Positions 1 to 8,270 of a stretch of 64,000 nt of DNA are shown here, in pieces. The position numbers were made by a program, and so were the translations under genes. Numbering within the stretch: the stretch's first letter is position 1; every line of letters starts with the position of its first letter. The stretch comes from Chryseobacterium phosphatilyticum (lineage in GTDB: Bacteria; Bacteroidota; Bacteroidia; Flavobacteriales; Weeksellaceae): positions 806,001 through 870,000 of the forward strand of contig NZ_PPED02000001.1 in NCBI RefSeq assembly GCF_002899825.2. Direction: 5' to 3'. The notes beneath the pieces are model-generated. The model was given only the letters and a program-made list of their open reading frames with translations. It was not told the origin of the DNA and did not search any database.

Positions 1-299
1 TTAAGGTTTAGCTTTTCCGTCACCGTAATCCCAGGCAATGAAATTTCTGCTTTTCCACCTAGATTTGCATATTCAACCTCTCCCTGAATGGCAAATTTGT
101 TGTTAAATTTATGCTCTACCAAAGCTCCAACATAGAATCCTGATTTTGATTTAAAACTTCCCTCTACTCCACCAAACTCAATATCATTTTCGTTAGGGTT
201 TAGTTTTGACAAAGCGTATCCTGCCTTTACTCCAAAAGTAGTTTGCGCATTTAAGCCCATAAATAAGGCGATGGCAGATGCCAGTAAGATTTTTTTCAT
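1..299 (-). CDS. Outer-membrane beta-barrel protein (PorT-like), C-terminal part outside the window
   Basis: The gene reads leftwards from an ATG at 299 and is still open at base 1, so only the first 99 residues are visible. They start with a Sec signal peptide (MKKILLASAIALFMGLNAQ), followed by alternating polar/apolar strands. The pieces FGVKAGYALSKL and YVGALVEHKFNNKFAIQGE align closely with FGAKAGYSYSTL and YIGGLVEYKLSDKFALQGE in the protein at 2141..2803, so the two are paralogues of the small porin-like (PF13568-type) barrel family. Family members sit in the outer membrane and mostly have no known substrate. It is the last of four leftward barrel genes. The family call is firm; the function is unknown. 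Confidence 0.8.
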   Translation of the reverse strand, partial: MKKILLASAIALFMGLNAQTTFGVKAGYALSKLNPNENDIEFGGVEGSFKSKSGFYVGALVEHKFNNKFAIQGEVEYANLGGKAEISLPGITVTEKLNL

Positions 300-399
300 G
301 GTTACCTATATTTAAGATGATCTTTTTACCATCTGTTTATAATAATTACTTTGTTAGTATATATTTTACTTCAAAAGTTACAAGATTAATTTTGGACAA

Positions 400-434
400 A
401 AATAAAACCCTAAGAAAATCTCAGGGTTTTATTT
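400..434 (-). terminator. Rho-independent terminator after the barrel gene 452..1102
   Basis: A perfect 12-bp stem (AAATAAAACCCT at 400-411 against AGGGTTTTATTT at 423-434) with an 11-base loop lies 18 bases beyond the stop codon of the leftward gene. The U-rich side faces left, as termination of that gene needs. Confidence 0.7.
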
Positions 435-451
435 GCTATATGCTTTGTTTA

Positions 452-1102
452 TTATTTACCAAATACATATTTAACTCCGAAAGTTACTGAAGTTAAGTTT
501 AAACCGAATTTGTAATCGTTTACTCTCTTAGCTCCGTCAACATTTTCTTTAGAAGTATTGTATCCGAATTCACCGATAGTAGCTTCGATAGTCCAGTTTT
601 TGTTTAAGAAATAATCTAAACCTGGCTTAACGTTAACACCGATTGAAGTGTAGTTGTTTTTAGTAGAAGAAGATGTTGTAGCAGTGTTTCCTCCGATTGT
701 AGTCGTAGTAGTTCCTTCAACTTTATTCTGACCAAACTCCATTGGCACTTCTAACTGACCAAAGATGTATAATTTGTCAGCTAAAGTCCAGTATTTTCTT
801 ACGAATGGAGCAACAACAAATGCAGATTTAGTTTTTTCAGCATCAAATACAGTTGTAGTTGTGCTTGTAGTTTCAGTATTTTTTTTAGTTTTATAACCAA
901 CACCTAAACCTACTGCTAAGTTTGTATCTACAAAATATCCTACAGTTGGAAGAACTTTAAAGTTTTCAACTTTAGTATTATCGTTGTTATCTTCTGTTTG
1001 AGAATAACCTACTTGTCCTGATAAATATGTAGTTCCTTTAGCAATCTGAGCGTTTGATAAACCAAAAAGTGCAACAGCACCCGCTAATAATATTTTTTTC
1101 AT
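452..1102 (-). CDS. Outer-membrane beta-barrel protein
   Basis: This 216-residue secreted protein has a signal peptide (residues 1-18, ending GLSNAQ) followed by short amphipathic strands and turn-like Thr/Asn-rich loops (TTTTTIGG, TETTSTTTT). It ends in a typical barrel C-terminus (FGVKYVFGK, closing strand with aromatic residue near the end). This architecture fits an 8-stranded OmpW/OmpX-like barrel in the outer membrane. No ligand or catalytic motif is seen. It has its own promoter-like element (1131..1138) and its own terminator (400..434), so it is probably monocistronic. The start ATG at 1102 is supported by the signal peptide. Confidence 0.8.
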   Translation of the reverse strand: MKKILLAGAVALFGLSNAQIAKGTTYLSGQVGYSQTEDNNDNTKVENFKVLPTVGYFVDTNLAVGLGVGYKTKKNTETTSTTTTVFDAEKTKSAFVVAPFVRKYWTLADKLYIFGQLEVPMEFGQNKVEGTTTTTIGGNTATTSSSTKNNYTSIGVNVKPGLDYFLNKNWTIEATIGEFGYNTSKENVDGAKRVNDYKFGLNLTSVTFGVKYVFGK

Positions 1103-1130
1103 TGTAAAAAATTTTAATACTTTCTGGAGG

Positions 1131-1138
1131 CAAATTTA
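1131..1138 (-). promoter_or_regulatory. Bacteroidetes -7 element for the barrel gene 452..1102
   Basis: On the minus strand the sequence is TAAATTTG, matching TAnnTTTG, and it lies 28 bases before the ATG. No matching TTTG is seen about 19 bases further upstream, so only half of the consensus is supported. Confidence 0.35.
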
Positions 1139-1452
1139 CAGTGGCTACCACGAATATTAAAATTTGTTAATGTGATTAATATCACTACTATTTTTTATCC
1201 TTTTATAATAATAAATCATATTAAAAGATAAGTTTTGAGTTTTTCACAATATTATGAATAAAAAAATTCCAATTTATCAGCCAGATCCCAATATGTTTAC
1301 TCTTTTGCATTTGTTAATTTTCATTAAAAATATCCCAATTTATCCAGTTAGCTCAAAACGCATAGTTAAAATATTAATATTTAGGTCATTGACTTTTACA
1401 TTTTAAACATTCGTTTATAATTCAAAACAAAGAATACCAGCTTTAAAAAGCA

Positions 1453-1480
1453 AAAGTTCCGGCCGTAAGGCCGGAACTTT
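1453..1480 (-). terminator. Strong hairpin terminator after the barrel gene 1503..2000
   Basis: A perfect 12-bp GC-rich stem (AAAGTTCCGGCC at 1453-1464, loop GTAA, GGCCGGAACTTT at 1469-1480) begins 22 bases after the stop codon. Reading left it is followed by TTGCTTTTT-like sequence. Confidence 0.8.
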
Positions 1481-1502
1481 AATGATATTCATTAGAAATC
1501 TT

Positions 1503-2000
1503 TTATTTCAAAAAGAAATTATATCCAAGGTTAATAGCCCCTACATTCCAGCTATAAGTACCCCAGCCAACTTTTTGTCTGTTACTGATAGATTGGTATC
1601 CTAGGTACAACTCTCCTTTCTTCATTTGATATCCAAACTTTGGCTGTGCATAGAATCCTCCGTCCATACCATCCTTTGTAGAAATACCATACCCTAGATC
1701 TAATCCTACAAAGATAGGTGCTCCCGCAAATTTATATTTTCCGGAAACTGCTACAGGGATAAAACCGAAATCATCGAAATGATCTTTTCCAAAGAAGTGA
1801 GAATATCCGGTAGTTACCCCAAGGTCAAGACCTTTAGTAATATTCCACATATAAGCTGCATCTACACCTAATGTAAATGAAGATACATCACTTGCATCAG
1901 ACACAGGAACACCAATATGTCCACCAATTTTAAAACCTTCCTGTGCTTGAGCTGCACCTCCTAAAAGTGCAAAAGCACCTAGTACTAATAGTTTTTTCAT
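1503..2000 (-). CDS. Outer-membrane beta-barrel protein, 165 aa
   Basis: The signal peptide (residues 1-20, ending GGAAQAQ) is followed by a small beta-barrel. Repeated strand-turn pieces such as LGVDAAYMWNITKGLDLGVTTGY and VGLDLGYGISTKDGMDGGFYAQPKFGYQ are joined by Gly-rich turns, and the chain ends in GAINLGYNFFLK, a normal C-terminal barrel strand. The length suits an eight-stranded OmpA/OmpX-type barrel. It shares only the general fold with its neighbours. A -7 element (2029..2036) and a strong terminator (1453..1480) bracket it. The function is unknown. Confidence 0.8.
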   Translation of the reverse strand: MKKLLVLGAFALLGGAAQAQEGFKIGGHIGVPVSDASDVSSFTLGVDAAYMWNITKGLDLGVTTGYSHFFGKDHFDDFGFIPVAVSGKYKFAGAPIFVGLDLGYGISTKDGMDGGFYAQPKFGYQMKKGELYLGYQSISNRQKVGWGTYSWNVGAINLGYNFFLK

Positions 2001-2028
2001 TTTTTTAGTAGCTTTTGAATTAAGGCCC

Positions 2029-2036
2029 CAAAAATA
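2029..2036 (-). promoter_or_regulatory. Bacteroidetes -7 element for the barrel gene 1503..2000
   Basis: The minus strand reads TATTTTTG (TAnnTTTG) 29 bases before the ATG. The upstream TTTG element is not evident at the usual distance. Confidence 0.35.
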
Positions 2037-2092
2037 CTAATTATTTCCATTATAATGAAACCATCAACGTCTGATAATATTTAAAAACAAAA

Positions 2093-2117
2093 AAACAGGA
2101 CAAAATTTGTCCTGTTT
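2093..2117 (-). terminator. Terminator after the barrel gene 2141..2803
   Basis: A near-perfect palindrome (AAACAGGACAAA / TTTGTCCTGTTT around a single A) lies 23 bases after the stop. It is followed leftwards by a T-rich tract. Confidence 0.7.
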
Positions 2118-2140
2118 AGTATCAATAATTTTTATAATTC

Positions 2141-2803
2141 TTAGTTTCCTCCGAATTTGAAACCTACACCAACTTGTACAAAACTATTGGTCAGTTTATA
2201 TCCACCTTCAGCATGTTTTGCCAGGTTAGAAAGACCCAGATTGTATCTTGCATCAAAGAAAAGTCCGTTTTCCAATGCATACTCAGCACCAACAAAAGGG
2301 GCTAAGTTTAATGTATTCAACTGATCTTTAATGTCAACTTCATCACTTCCCTCAAGCTCAACCAATGGTCCTAATCCTAAATCAGCAGAATATTTTTGTT
2401 TTGCAGATAAGATAAGTCCTACATTAGCTCCCGCAGAAACCGATAATCCTTCGGTGATAAAATACTTCGCAGAGATAGGAATCAATAAAGTGTGGTAAGT
2501 TTGTTTTGCTTTAACATTTAAAAATGTAGCAGGATCATCCGGATCAGCAGTTTCTACCTCCATCTTTCCCCCAAGTGGAGAATATAAAAGTTCTCCCTGA
2601 AGAGCAAATTTATCACTCAGTTTGTATTCTACCAATCCACCGATATAGTATGTATGTAAGGGATCAGAAGTTTCAGAGTGACCATCACCTTTAGCCTTGA
2701 GTGTAGAGTATGAATATCCTGCTTTAGCGCCGAATCTTACCTCCTGAGCATTTACGTTTGCTCCCAAAACAGCGACTGCTGCAATAAGTAAAAGTCTTTT
2801 CAT
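2141..2803 (-). CDS. Porin-like outer-membrane beta-barrel protein (PorT-like), 220 aa
   Basis: The signal peptide (residues 1-19, ending GANVNAQ) is followed by a PF13568-like barrel with FGAKAGYSYSTL at its start and VQVGVGFKFGGN at its end. It is a clear paralogue of the partial gene at 1..299 (same spacing of FGxKAGY, the LVExK strand and the QGExxYxxLGGK strand). The acidic loops between strands (ETADPDDPATF, LEGSDEVDIKDQ) would face the outside. Of the four barrel genes this one has the best promoter (2831..2861). The ligand is unknown. Confidence 0.85.
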   Translation of the reverse strand: MKRLLLIAAVAVLGANVNAQEVRFGAKAGYSYSTLKAKGDGHSETSDPLHTYYIGGLVEYKLSDKFALQGELLYSPLGGKMEVETADPDDPATFLNVKAKQTYHTLLIPISAKYFITEGLSVSAGANVGLILSAKQKYSADLGLGPLVELEGSDEVDIKDQLNTLNLAPFVGAEYALENGLFFDARYNLGLSNLAKHAEGGYKLTNSFVQVGVGFKFGGN

Positions 2804-2830
2804 TGTTAACTAGTTTTTAATTAAGGTCTG

Positions 2831-2861
2831 CAAAACTAATTAAATTTTTCAAATTAACAAA
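2831..2861 (-). promoter_or_regulatory. Bacteroidetes-type promoter for the barrel gene 2141..2803
   Basis: On the minus strand TTTG (2858-2861) is followed after exactly 19 bases by TAGTTTTG (2831-2838). This matches the TTTG-N19-TAnnTTTG consensus of the phylum and predicts a start of transcription about 20 bases before the ATG. Confidence 0.6.
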
Positions 2862-2920
2862 TTTTAATAAAAAAAATAAATATTAATTTGAATATTATGA
2901 AAAATTTTCACTCACTCCCA

Positions 2921-3880
2921 TCAATCATTCCTTAACCTTTTATCTTCCTCATTGTAGGCTAAAATAATCTTCCTTACAACCGGGTGTCTTACTACATCTT
3001 CTTCTGTAAGATGAATAAAACCAATTTCTTTAACTCCATTAAGAATTCTCATGGCTTCTTTTAAACCGGACTGCTGATTTTTAGGAAGGTCTATCTGACT
3101 GGGATCACCTGTGATGATAAACTTTGCATTCATTCCCATTCTCGTAAGAAACATCTTCATCTGAGCATGAGTTGTATTCTGTGCTTCATCAAGAATCACA
3201 AAAGCATCATCCAGCGTACGTCCTCTCATAAATGCCAGCGGAGCTACTTCAATTACTTTTTTCTCCATAAACCCCTCCAATTTTTCATGAGGAATCATAT
3301 CACGCAGAGCATCATATAATGGTTGTAAATAAGGATCAAGCTTTTCTTTAAGATCTCCAGGCAAAAAACCAAGGCTCTCCCCTGCTTCTACCGCAGGTCT
3401 GGTTAAAATAATTCTTTTTACTTCTTTATCTCTTAAAGCTCTTGCTGCCAATGCCACACTGGTGTAGGTTTTCCCTGTTCCTGCCGGGCCTATTGCAAAG
3501 ACCATGTCTTTTTTCTCTGTTTCTTTCACCAGCCTTTTAAGATTGGTGGTTTTAGCTTTAATAATCTTTCCATTAACCCCTTTTACAATAATATCCTGAT
3601 CGAAAACCAGTTGTTTTTCATTTTCATCTTTAATATTCAGAATATTTTCAACGTCTTTAAGACCTATTGAGTTGTTTTTTGAGATAAATTTGACAATATC
3701 ATCCAGTTTTTGTTTCAGTATATCTAGAGCTTCCTGATTTCCCATCGCAAAGATAAAATGATCTCTTCCTGTAATTTTAATGGTTGGAAAGCTTGATTTT
3801 AATAAGTTGAAATATTGGTTATTAACTCCATAGAAGATTTTTGGATCGATATCTTCCAAATCAAATGTTAATTCAAACAT
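2921..3880 (-). CDS. phoH: PhoH family ATPase
   Basis: This is a cytoplasmic P-loop ATPase of the PhoH family (319 residues, the usual length). Residues 1-115 form the N-terminal nucleic-acid-binding-like region. The ATPase core carries Walker A GPAGTGKT (131-138), the family piece LTRPAVEAGESLGFLPGD, Walker B FVILDEAQN (D231, E232) and the sensor GDPSQIDLP. Family members are RNA/ribosome-associated ATPases, often found near ybeY; no ybeY is visible here. It is divergent from the DUF62 gene at 4014, with 133 bases between them. The family assignment is very secure; the exact role is inferred only from the family. Confidence 0.95.
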   Translation of the reverse strand: MFELTFDLEDIDPKIFYGVNNQYFNLLKSSFPTIKITGRDHFIFAMGNQEALDILKQKLDDIVKFISKNNSIGLKDVENILNIKDENEKQLVFDQDIIVKGVNGKIIKAKTTNLKRLVKETEKKDMVFAIGPAGTGKTYTSVALAARALRDKEVKRIILTRPAVEAGESLGFLPGDLKEKLDPYLQPLYDALRDMIPHEKLEGFMEKKVIEVAPLAFMRGRTLDDAFVILDEAQNTTHAQMKMFLTRMGMNAKFIITGDPSQIDLPKNQQSGLKEAMRILNGVKEIGFIHLTEEDVVRHPVVRKIILAYNEEDKRLRND

Positions 3881-3977
3881 GCAGTATTTTTATTTTTAGA
3901 TTTTAAAATTAAAGCTTTTTTTCAAATTTATATCAAATTCTTTTCAACAATCTTTCGGGCTTTCTTTTTATTTTAAA

Positions 3978-3985
3978 TAACTTTG
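3978..3985 (+). promoter_or_regulatory. Bacteroidetes -7 element for the DUF62 gene
   Basis: TAACTTTG matches TAnnTTTG, 28 bases before the ATG at 4014. The upstream element is weak (TTTC near 3953). Confidence 0.35.
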
Positions 3986-4013
3986 CAAGACTACACTATT
4001 CTATACATTGCTC

Positions 4014-4841
4014 ATGTCAATTATTACCCTTACTTCGGATTTCGGAAATTTAGATTACAGAGTTGCTGCTGTGAAAGGCAAAATTCTGTCTCTAAACCCT
4101 GAGGTTAATATTGTTGATATAACCCACGACATCCAGGCTTTCAATCTTATACAGACTTCCTACATTGTAAGAAATGCTTATAAATATTTTCCTAAAGGAA
4201 GCATTCATATTCTGTCCGTGGATAGTTTCTATAACAAATCAAGAAAAAATATTATTTACAAAGCGGATGGTTCTTACTTTCTGGCAGCAGATAACGGACT
4301 GCTGAGCCTGATCTTTTTTGATATTAAACCTGAAGCCATCTATGAACTTACACTGAATAACCGTTTTGATGATATCATCGACTTTACGTCTACAGATATT
4401 TTTGTTCCTGCTGCAGTACATCTTGCCAATGGCGGGCTTCCGGAAGTTATCGGAAGGAAAATAGATTCCGCAAAGCAACTGATGTTTCCAAGAGCTGTTT
4501 ACAATGAGTCTGAAGGGATGATTATCGGGGAAGTTACCTACATTGATAATTTCGGAAATATAATCTCAAATATCAACAAAGATTTTTTCGAAAATATCAG
4601 TAAAGGATACAGCAGTTTTACCATAAAATTCAGAAACCTGAGTCTTTCAAGGGTGTTTTCAAGCCATACTGAAGTCGTTTCTGACTGGGAAAGAGAGACA
4701 GAATTCCATGGGCAATCAGCAGCAATTTTCAATGACAGTCAGTTATTGGAGTTAACGATTTACAAGGGAAGTAAGAAAAACGGTGCTAAAAGCCTGTTTG
4801 GATTGAATGTAGGTGAAAATATTTACATTGAATTCAGCTAA
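4014..4841 (+). CDS. SAM hydroxide adenosyltransferase (DUF62 family)
   Basis: This 275-residue cytoplasmic enzyme belongs to the DUF62 family, which hydrolyses S-adenosylmethionine to adenosine and methionine (SAM hydroxide adenosyltransferase, relatives of fluorinase/chlorinase). Visible family features are the N-terminal ITLTSDFG, the piece DITHDIQAFN, VDSFYNKSR in place of the usual VDPGVG-type segment, ADNGLLSL, and TYIDNFGNIISNI near residue 175. I start at the ATG at 4014; a TTG two codons earlier is less likely. It is divergent from phoH. The biological reason for SAM hydrolysis in this family remains unclear. Confidence 0.9.
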   Translation: MSIITLTSDFGNLDYRVAAVKGKILSLNPEVNIVDITHDIQAFNLIQTSYIVRNAYKYFPKGSIHILSVDSFYNKSRKNIIYKADGSYFLAADNGLLSLIFFDIKPEAIYELTLNNRFDDIIDFTSTDIFVPAAVHLANGGLPEVIGRKIDSAKQLMFPRAVYNESEGMIIGEVTYIDNFGNIISNINKDFFENISKGYSSFTIKFRNLSLSRVFSSHTEVVSDWERETEFHGQSAAIFNDSQLLELTIYKGSKKNGAKSLFGLNVGENIYIEFS

Positions 4842-4876
4842 GATTATATATTTCATAAAAAAACCGATTTTTTTTA

Positions 4877-4884
4877 TATATTTG
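4877..4884 (+). promoter_or_regulatory. Bacteroidetes -7 element for the E2 gene at 4905
   Basis: TATATTTG matches TAnnTTTG and lies 20 bases before the ATG. No clear TTTG is seen 19-21 bases further upstream. Confidence 0.4.
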
Positions 4885-4904
4885 TCAAAATCTAAAAATC
4901 AAAA

Positions 4905-6212
4905 ATGGCAGAATACAAATTATTGCTTCCTTCCATGGGAGAAGGTGTTATGGAAGCGACAATTATCACTTGGTTATTCAATGAAGGTGATAGCGTAAAA
5001 GAAGATGACTCTGTAGTAGAAATTGCAACAGATAAAGTAGATTCAGACGTTCCGACACCTGTTTCGGGAAAAATTGTTAAAATTTTAAAGCAAAAAGATG
5101 AAGTTGCCAAAGTAGGTGAGGCCATTGCTATTTTAGAAATCGAAGGAGAAGGCACTGCATCAGAAGAAGTACAAACTGAATCTCCGGCTGCTACCCCGGA
5201 TACTGAAACATTAAAAACAATTGAACAGCCTTTACAAACCGTAGCTGCTTCAAACGTAGAATTCTCAGGAGATCTTTATTTATCTCCACTTGTAAAATCA
5301 ATTGCACAACAGGAAAAAATTTCTGAAACTGAACTAAAAACTATCAAGGGAAGTGGTTTAGAAGGAAGAATTACCAAAGAAGATATACTAGCTTACGTTG
5401 CCAACAGAGGGAATCAACCGGCTCCACAAGCTGCTGCTGCACCAGTAGCAAATACTCCAAAAGCTGCAGTTTCTGCACCGGCAGCAACAATTACTGCAGC
5501 GGCAGGTGATGAGATCATTCCAATGGACAGAATGAGAAAGATCATCGCTGAAAATATGGTAAAAGCAAAACAAATTGCACCACATGTTACCTCATTCATC
5601 GAAACAGACGTTACCAACGTTGTAAAATGGAGAAACAAAAACAAAGCGATCTTTGAAAAGCGTGAAGGTGAAAAACTTACGTTCATGCCTATTTTTGTAA
5701 AAGCTGTGGTAAAAGCAATCCAGGATTTCCCAATGATCAATGTTTCTATCAGCGGTGAAAACATCATTAAAAAGAAAAACATCAACATTGGTATGGCTAC
5801 TGCCCTTCCGGACGGAAACCTTATTGTTCCTGTTATCAAAAATGCTGACCAGCTTTCACTTTCAGGTCTTGCAAAAGCAATCAATGATCTGGCATACAGA
5901 GCTAGAAATAAAAAATTAAGACCTGAAGATACTCAGGGAGCTACCTATACTATTTCCAATGTAGGAAGCTTCGGAAACCTTATGGGAACACCGATTATTC
6001 CTCAACCTCAAGTGGCAATTTTAGCGATTGGAGCAATTGTTAAAAAACCGGCTGTTCTGGAAACAGCAGACGGTGATGTCATTGCAATCAGAAACTTAAT
6101 GTTTATGTCTCACTCTTATGATCACAGAGTAGTAGACGGTTCTTTAGGTGGAATGATGCTGAAGCATGTTCATGATTATCTTGAAAACTGGGATTTAAAC
6201 ACTGAAATCTAG
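4905..6212 (+). CDS. 2-oxoacid dehydrogenase E2 (dihydrolipoamide acyltransferase, probably branched-chain)
   Basis: This is the 435-residue core subunit of a 2-oxoacid dehydrogenase complex, moving an acyl group from lipoyl to CoA. Domains in order: one lipoyl domain (1-78; lipoyl lysine in ATDKVDSDV, K44); a flexible linker; a peripheral subunit-binding domain (about 125-170, LSPLVKSIAQQ...GRITKEDI); an Ala/Pro linker; and the catalytic domain ending with the active-site piece SYDHRVVDG (H407, D411). The single lipoyl domain suggests a branched-chain rather than a pyruvate complex (flavobacterial PDH E2 usually has two), but the E1 and E3 genes are not adjacent. The 2-oxoglutarate E2 is encoded separately at 21829..23082. 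Confidence 0.88.
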   Translation: MAEYKLLLPSMGEGVMEATIITWLFNEGDSVKEDDSVVEIATDKVDSDVPTPVSGKIVKILKQKDEVAKVGEAIAILEIEGEGTASEEVQTESPAATPDTETLKTIEQPLQTVAASNVEFSGDLYLSPLVKSIAQQEKISETELKTIKGSGLEGRITKEDILAYVANRGNQPAPQAAAAPVANTPKAAVSAPAATITAAAGDEIIPMDRMRKIIAENMVKAKQIAPHVTSFIETDVTNVVKWRNKNKAIFEKREGEKLTFMPIFVKAVVKAIQDFPMINVSISGENIIKKKNINIGMATALPDGNLIVPVIKNADQLSLSGLAKAINDLAYRARNKKLRPEDTQGATYTISNVGSFGNLMGTPIIPQPQVAILAIGAIVKKPAVLETADGDVIAIRNLMFMSHSYDHRVVDGSLGGMMLKHVHDYLENWDLNTEI

Positions 6213-6263
6213 TAACAATCTAGATCAATAAAGAATTTAATTAATAACCAAAACAGACAGATT

Positions 6264-6455
6264 ATGAAAAACGCGACAATAATTGCTATCATTTCATTAA
6301 GTGCAATCATCCTTATTGATCTTATTCAGCTTGCATCTAGTTTTTTTGATTTCTACTCAATGAATCTGTTTCGTGTTTTTGGGGTATTAAACCTTTTGGG
6401 CTATATCGGGATTCTGCAGTTTTTTGTTACACTATACAATAAACAAAAAGAATGA
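6264..6455 (+). CDS. Small membrane protein, 63 aa
   Basis: This short protein is almost entirely two hydrophobic helices (about residues 3-26 and 35-57) and ends in a basic tail (NKQKE). Its stop overlaps the ATG of the next gene by four bases (ATGA), so the two are translationally coupled. I do not recognise a family. A real gene is supported by the coupling and by the spacing after the E2 gene (51 bases). Confidence 0.6.
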   Translation: MKNATIIAIISLSAIILIDLIQLASSFFDFYSMNLFRVFGVLNLLGYIGILQFFVTLYNKQKE

Positions 6456-6799
6456 GTCCTGAATTAAGAGAACTTTTTGAAATAAAACAGGACGGCGATA
6501 AAAAGGCTTTGCCTTCAAATCAAAATGTAACACGACACATTTTAATCCGCCTGGCTGTTCTTATTTCCGGAACGATTGTTTTTAGCATTGCAATGACTGA
6601 AGCAAAAGGATGGGACGGATTAGCCTATCTGATCTTTATGATGATTTTCCATGGTTTGTGGTTTCTTTTCATCATTATTGAAACCACAGTCCTTCAAAGC
6701 AAGAATAAGTTGAAGCTCCGGAATATCAATCTGATCTTTGCAGGCAGTATATTACTTCTCTATGGTATAGCAGCCGCCCTCTTTTTCGGCGGTTCTTAA
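6452..6799 (+). CDS. Membrane protein of unknown function, 115 aa
   Basis: A polar N-terminus of about 28 residues (with DGDKK) is followed by three hydrophobic helices (about 29-48, 56-77, 90-111), so it sits in the inner membrane. It starts within the stop of the 63-aa membrane protein and is followed by a good terminator (6815..6847). The pair is therefore probably one unit and may encode partner proteins. No catalytic motif is seen. Confidence 0.7.
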   Translation: MSPELRELFEIKQDGDKKALPSNQNVTRHILIRLAVLISGTIVFSIAMTEAKGWDGLAYLIFMMIFHGLWFLFIIIETTVLQSKNKLKLRNINLIFAGSILLLYGIAAALFFGGS

Positions 6800-6814
6800 A
6801 ATAAGCAATAACAG

Positions 6815-6847
6815 AATCTCACTCCTTACCGGGGTGAGATTTTTCTT
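6815..6847 (+). terminator. Terminator after the small membrane protein pair
   Basis: The stem AATCTCAC-TCC / GG-GGTGAGATT (one GU pair) with loop TTACC is followed by TTTTTCTTT. It starts 15 bases after the stop codon. Confidence 0.75.
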
Positions 6848-6901
6848 TCATTGATTGATTTTTCAAAATTTTACCGTAATTTCATTCCACAAAACCAACA
6901 A

Positions 6902-8254
6902 ATGCTGAGAATTTTTATCCTGATACGAAAATCCATCAAAAAATCCTTCGATAACATTCGGAATGAACAGTTGAAAAACAACCTGCTTCAGGCTATCCCT
7001 TTTTGGATAGGATCAGTAATCACAGGCTTTTTTGCAGTTTTGTATGCACAGATATTCGCATGGGGTGAGAATCTGATGAATTTTATCTTTGACTGGCATG
7101 CCTGGATGATCTTTATAATTGCGCCTATTGGTTTTGTCCTCTCCTGGTGGCTGGTGAAGGAGTTTGCTCCCAACGCCAAAGGAAGTGGTATTCCTCAGGT
7201 AATGGCTGCTGTAGAGCTTGCCAATCCGAAGGAACACAAAAAGATCAGAAGTCTTTTAAGCCTTAAAATTATTATTTTCAAAATCGTTTCTTCCGTAGTC
7301 CTGGTTATTGGAGGTGGTGCTGTGGGACGTGAAGGACCTACTATTCAGATCGCAGGTTCTGTTTTCCGAAAAGTCAATGAATACCTTCCTGAATGGTGGC
7401 CCAAGATCTCCAAGAAAAATATGATCATGACAGGAGCGGCAGCAGGTCTTGCGGCAGCCTTCAATACTCCGTTGGGCGGAATTGTATTTGCAGTAGAAGA
7501 ACTTTCAAAAACCCATATTAACTACTTTAAAACGGCCTTATTTACCGCTGTGATTATTGCCGGATTAACCGCACAAACACTGGCTGGCTCCTACTTATAT
7601 CTGGGATATCCAAAAACGAATGATGTTTCCTTAATGGTTATGTTTCCCATCATTCTGGTTGCTGCAACGGCAGGCATCCTTGCCAGTCAGCTCTCCGTCA
7701 TCATGCTTAAAATCAACGGATGGAAAAAGAAAACCTTGAAAACAAACAAAGCCAATGTCGTATTTCTAATTATTTGCGCTCTGTTTGTAGCCTCAATAGC
7801 ATATTTTATTAATCGGGAAATTCTAGGCTCGGGAAAGGAGATTATGGAACGTGTTCTTTTTACAAAAGATAAACATGAAGACTGGTACGTACCTATTTTA
7901 AGGATGCTTGGACCTGCCTTGTCCTTTACATCAGGAGGTGCAGGAGGAATTTTTGCACCGGCACTTACTGCCGGCGCAAGTATAGGGTCTGTGATCTCCG
8001 GAGCCATTCATTTAACCCCCAACGAAACCAATGTCGTTATTCTTGGAGGAATGGTGGCCTTTCTTACAGGAATAACCAGAGCTCCGTTTACATCAGCCAT
8101 CATTGTACTGGAAATGACCGACAGGCATTCATTGATTTTTCATCTGATGCTTGCCGGCATGGTTTCTTCGATAGCTTCAATACTCGTCAGCAGACACTCC
8201 CTTTATGATGTCTTGAAAGTGAATTTTCTTACAGAGGTCAGACGGAATGACTAG
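6902..8254 (+). CDS. ClC family chloride channel/antiporter
   Basis: This 450-residue polytopic membrane protein has all three ClC selectivity motifs: GSGIP (94-98), GREGP (142-146, with the gating glutamate E144) and GGIFAP in the C-terminal half. The glutamate pair in FAVEEL corresponds to the proton-path glutamate of H+/Cl- antiporters, so exchange of chloride and protons is the likely activity rather than a simple channel. There is no C-terminal CBS pair. An upstream TTG at 6851 keeps the frame open, but it lies only four bases after the preceding terminator. The ATG at 6902, followed by a typical cytoplasmic N-terminal helix, is therefore preferred. Confidence 0.9.
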   Translation: MLRIFILIRKSIKKSFDNIRNEQLKNNLLQAIPFWIGSVITGFFAVLYAQIFAWGENLMNFIFDWHAWMIFIIAPIGFVLSWWLVKEFAPNAKGSGIPQVMAAVELANPKEHKKIRSLLSLKIIIFKIVSSVVLVIGGGAVGREGPTIQIAGSVFRKVNEYLPEWWPKISKKNMIMTGAAAGLAAAFNTPLGGIVFAVEELSKTHINYFKTALFTAVIIAGLTAQTLAGSYLYLGYPKTNDVSLMVMFPIILVAATAGILASQLSVIMLKINGWKKKTLKTNKANVVFLIICALFVASIAYFINREILGSGKEIMERVLFTKDKHEDWYVPILRMLGPALSFTSGGAGGIFAPALTAGASIGSVISGAIHLTPNETNVVILGGMVAFLTGITRAPFTSAIIVLEMTDRHSLIFHLMLAGMVSSIASILVSRHSLYDVLKVNFLTEVRRND

Positions 8255-8270
8255 TTGATCATATTACATA

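Larger units (their letters stand above)
1103..1502. other. 400-base intergenic region
   Basis: This very AT-rich stretch holds the promoter-like element at 1131..1138 and the terminator at 1453..1480. Nothing else could be supported in it: no open frame with a ribosome-binding context and no repeat. Confidence 0.5.

Noticed and set aside
278-490. 70-codon plus-strand frame across a promoter region
   Set aside because: It crosses the start of one barrel gene and the terminator of the next, and its translation is AT-rich noise.
5414-5884. 156-codon minus-strand frame inside the E2 gene
   Set aside because: Antisense shadow of the Ala/Pro-rich linker and catalytic domain; low-complexity translation without a ribosome-binding context.
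6851-6901. TTG start that would lengthen the ClC protein by 17 residues
   Set aside because: It begins four bases after a terminator stem's T-run; the ATG at 6902 fits better.
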